Shown: piece after piece, positions 61,573 to 64,000 of the stretch | Position numbering within the stretch: the first letter of the stretch is position 1 | Layout: each line of letters starts with the position of its first letter | Assembly: GCA_958352855.1 (NCBI GenBank) | Contig: CATWQE010000011.1 | Coordinates: 1 to 64,000 of the forward strand | From: an uncultured Bacillota bacterium | Lineage (GTDB): Bacteria; Bacillota; Clostridia; Lachnospirales; Lachnospiraceae | Length of the DNA stretch: 64,000 bases | Reading direction: 5' to 3' | The notes under the pieces: generated by a model | Seen by the model: only the letters and a program-made list of their open reading frames with translations | The model's database searches: none | Told to the model about the DNA's origin: nothing | Translations under genes and position numbers: made by a program

Positions 61573-64000
61573 ATGAAAGCATTTGATTATGACTTAGTAA
61601 AAAATCCGGAATATTTCAAAGAAAACTGTGTACAGGCCCATTCCAGCCATAAATATTTTGATTCCATAGAATCTATGAAATGCGGGGAAGAACAGTTTCG
61701 ATACAGTCTCAACGGATTATGGAAGTTTCATTATGCAAAAAATTACAAATCTACCATTACAGGATTTGAGAAGGAAGAGTATAACTGCAGTTCCTGGGAT
61801 GATATCCGGGTACCGGCGCATATTCAGATGGAGGGTTATGATGTGCCCCAGTATGCAAATGTACAGTATCCCTGGGAAGGAAAAGAAAAACTTTCTCCAG
61901 GGGAAATTCCAGAAGAATTTAATCCAGTAGCAAGTTATGTAAAATATTTTGAAGTTCCTGAAACTATGAAGGGAAAACCAGTTTTTATTTCTTTCCAGGG
62001 GGCAGAGAGCGGCCTGGCACTTTGGCTTAATGGAGTTTTTATTGGTTATAGTGAGGACAGCTTTACGCCCTCTGAATTTGAACTTACTCCATATCTGAAA
62101 GAAGGGGTAAATAAACTGGCGGCTCAGGTATTTAAGTGGACCAGCAGCAGTTGGTGTGAGGATCAGGACTTTTTCCGGTTTTCCGGTATTTATCGTGATG
62201 TATATCTGTATACCATTCCAGAGGTTCATGTTCAGGATGTAAGGGTGCGGACATTGTTGGATGATACGTTTACCAATGCAGATTTGGAGCTGGTAATGAA
62301 AGCATCTGGAAAAGGAGCTGTGAAACTCACTCTTTCTAATCAAGGAGAGGTTTTACATACCTCCAGTGAAACCTTGGAAAAAGAAAATACCTTTGTGATT
62401 CAGATAAAAGAACCCAGATTATGGAGTGCAGAGGAGCCTGTGCTGTATGACCTGCTGATGGAAATTTTTGATGAACAGGGAAATCTGATGGAGGTCATTC
62501 CTCAGAAAGTGGGCTTCAGGCGTTTTGAAATGAAGGGCAATATTATGACCCTGAATGGAAAGCGAATTGTCTTTAAGGGAGTAAACCGTCATGAATTTTC
62601 TTCCTCTACAGGACGTCAGGTAAGACGGGAAGATGTGGTAAAGGATATTGTTACTATGAAGCAGAACAATATTAATGCAATTCGTACCTGTCATTACCCG
62701 GATGATGTGATGATTTATGATTTATGCGACGAATATGGACTGTATATGATTGCAGAAAACAATCTGGAATCTCATGGTTCCTGGGATCTTGCTGAATTTA
62801 CAGGAGACTGGTCTGAAATTGTACCTTGCGATAAGAAGGAATGGCTGCCTATGATGCTGGATCGGGTAAATTCTATGTATCAAAGGGACAAAAACCATCC
62901 CTCCATTTTAATCTGGTCCTGTGGAAATGAATCCTTTGGTGGGAAGGATATCTATGAAATGTCACAGTTCTACAAAAAAGAAGATCCTACCCGTTTAGTT
63001 CATTACGAAGGTGTCTGTCATGATAGAAGATATAACGATACCAGTGATATGGAAAGCCAGATGTATACCACAGTGGAGGATATTAAAAAGTTCCTGGAAC
63101 ATGACAGGACGAAACCATTTATTTGCTGTGAGTACACTCATGCCATGGGAAATTCCTGTGGAGCAATGCACAAATACACTGATTTGACAGATACGGAGCC
63201 TTTGTATCAGGGAGGTTTTATCTGGGACTATATTGATCAGTCTATTGATAAGAAAAATCGCTATGGGGAAGAATTTCAGGCTTATGGGGGAGATTTTGAT
63301 GATCATCCCTGTGATTATAATTTCAGTGGAAATGGAATTGTTTACGGAAAAGACAGAAATCCTTCGCCGAAAATGCAGGAGGTAAAATTTAATTATCAGA
63401 ATATTTCTGCGGAACTGGTATTTACTGATACATGCAGCTATGTGAAAATTAAAAATAAAAACTTATTTATAAATACAGATCAATACGATTGTCTGGTAAC
63501 ACTTGCAAAAGACGGAAGGGTGGTAAAACAGGCAGAGCTAGAAACACATGTATTGCCTTTATCGGAAGAAGAATATGAATTACCTGTTGAAATGCAGACA
63601 AGACAGGGAGAATACACCGTTACTGTTTCCTTCCTTCTGAAAGAAGATACCCTATGGGCAAAGAAGGGGCATGAAGTAGCTTTTGGTCAGGGAGTTTATT
63701 CGGTAGATGGAGAGAATGCAGTACACAAAGGAGCATTTCAGGTGATTCAAAGCGCTCACAATATTGGAATCAAAGGCCAGGAGTTTGAAGTGATGTTCTC
63801 TTATCTCAATGGAGGATTGGTTTCTTATCGCTATGGCGGCGTGGAAATGATTAAAATGATTCCAAAGCCTAATTTCTGGAGAACTCCAACCGATAATGAC
63901 GAAGGAAATCTTATGCCAATGCGCTATGCACAGTGGAAAATTGCCAGCCTGTATCTGTCACATAAAAAGCCTGGAAAGGGACGGTATCCAGACAGCATTT
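61573..64000 (+). CDS. Beta-galactosidase, GH2 family (3' end outside window)
   Basis: 809 codons visible in an open frame to the window end; full family members are about 1000-1030 residues. N-terminal sugar-binding domain, immunoglobulin-like domain and TIM barrel. Acid/base Glu in CGNES at about residue 453 and nucleophile Glu in CCEYTHAMGNS at about residue 520 are both present, as are GVNRHEF and IRTCHYP. Splits lactose or other beta-galactosides inside the cell; no signal peptide. ATG follows AGGAGG by 6 bases. The 119-base gap to AraC holds the divergent promoters. Confidence 0.95.
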   Translation, partial: MKAFDYDLVKNPEYFKENCVQAHSSHKYFDSIESMKCGEEQFRYSLNGLWKFHYAKNYKSTITGFEKEEYNCSSWDDIRVPAHIQMEGYDVPQYANVQYPWEGKEKLSPGEIPEEFNPVASYVKYFEVPETMKGKPVFISFQGAESGLALWLNGVFIGYSEDSFTPSEFELTPYLKEGVNKLAAQVFKWTSSSWCEDQDFFRFSGIYRDVYLYTIPEVHVQDVRVRTLLDDTFTNADLELVMKASGKGAVKLTLSNQGEVLHTSSETLEKENTFVIQIKEPRLWSAEEPVLYDLLMEIFDEQGNLMEVIPQKVGFRRFEMKGNIMTLNGKRIVFKGVNRHEFSSSTGRQVRREDVVKDIVTMKQNNINAIRTCHYPDDVMIYDLCDEYGLYMIAENNLESHGSWDLAEFTGDWSEIVPCDKKEWLPMMLDRVNSMYQRDKNHPSILIWSCGNESFGGKDIYEMSQFYKKEDPTRLVHYEGVCHDRRYNDTSDMESQMYTTVEDIKKFLEHDRTKPFICCEYTHAMGNSCGAMHKYTDLTDTEPLYQGGFIWDYIDQSIDKKNRYGEEFQAYGGDFDDHPCDYNFSGNGIVYGKDRNPSPKMQEVKFNYQNISAELVFTDTCSYVKIKNKNLFINTDQYDCLVTLAKDGRVVKQAELETHVLPLSEEEYELPVEMQTRQGEYTVTVSFLLKEDTLWAKKGHEVAFGQGVYSVDGENAVHKGAFQVIQSAHNIGIKGQEFEVMFSYLNGGLVSYRYGGVEMIKMIPKPNFWRTPTDNDEGNLMPMRYAQWKIASLYLSHKKPGKGRYPDSI

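Overview
The window comes from a Firmicutes chromosome, most likely a gut Lachnospiraceae (Blautia/Dorea/Ruminococcus-like). The evidence is an AT-rich genome, strong AGGAGG ribosome sites, DUF3881 and DUF4446 genes, a SpaA/Cna-B surface protein with a PKTGD sorting signal, and a classical Firmicutes origin (rpmH-rnpA-yidD-yidC-jag-mnmE-mnmG-rsmG on one side; dnaA-dnaN-yaaA-recF-gyrB-gyrA on the other). This assignment is inference from gene content, not a database match.

Region 1 (about 1-23.6 kb) is the right part of an integrative conjugative element of the Tn1549-like type. Reading leftwards on the minus strand it carries a partition/replication module (parB-like, parA, parB-like, repA), a frameshifted small membrane gene, two accessory membrane genes, a ribbon-helix-helix regulator facing an operator array, and an XRE repressor/ImmA protease switch. 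That switch is divergent from a Y-family DNA polymerase with a YolD-like partner. Next come a zinc-ribbon gene, a putative structured RNA, a sigma-70-like regulator, a 1742-residue LPXTG-type adhesin, and the type IV secretion genes pcfB, virD4, maff2 (pilin-like), virB6, prgI and virB4 (cut by the window edge). An XRE regulator and a lipoprotein gene sit between virD4 and maff2 as probable cargo. Relaxase and integrase are not in the window. The element ends near tRNA-Arg(CCT): an intact tRNA lies at 23295-23366, and a second 5' half-tRNA at 23590-23630 marks the probable junction with the host.

Region 2 (23.7-32.7 kb) is a host catabolic island for a phosphorylated glycerol compound. A DeoR-type regulator, an ABC sugar/glycerophosphodiester importer (two permeases plus binding lipoprotein, no ATPase), MgtC, a zinc dehydrogenase broken by a frameshift and an AraM/EgsA-type sn-glycerol-1-phosphate dehydrogenase form one unit. 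A HAD phosphatase and a glycerophosphodiester phosphodiesterase are transcribed divergently. The combination suggests uptake and cleavage of glycerophosphodiesters, possibly ones that yield sn-glycerol-1-phosphate.

Region 3 (32.7-43.5 kb) holds serS, DUF3881, DUF4446, the chromosomal parAB genes with three perfect parS sites, an alpha/beta hydrolase, and a GldA/GldF/GldG-like ABC exporter with a DUF4340 protein. Region 4 (43.5-60.6 kb) is the replication-origin core: the leftward rpmH-to-rsmG operon, an oriC with clustered DnaA boxes on both sides of dnaA, and the rightward dnaA-to-gyrA genes followed by a plsC-type acyltransferase. Region 5 (60.6-64 kb) has an AraC regulator divergent from a GH2 beta-galactosidase that runs off the window.

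The least explained parts are the element's regulatory DNA (paired operators, a 33-bp block repeated upstream of two genes, an RNA-like hairpin domain, partition-site-like palindromes) and the glycerol-1-phosphate island.
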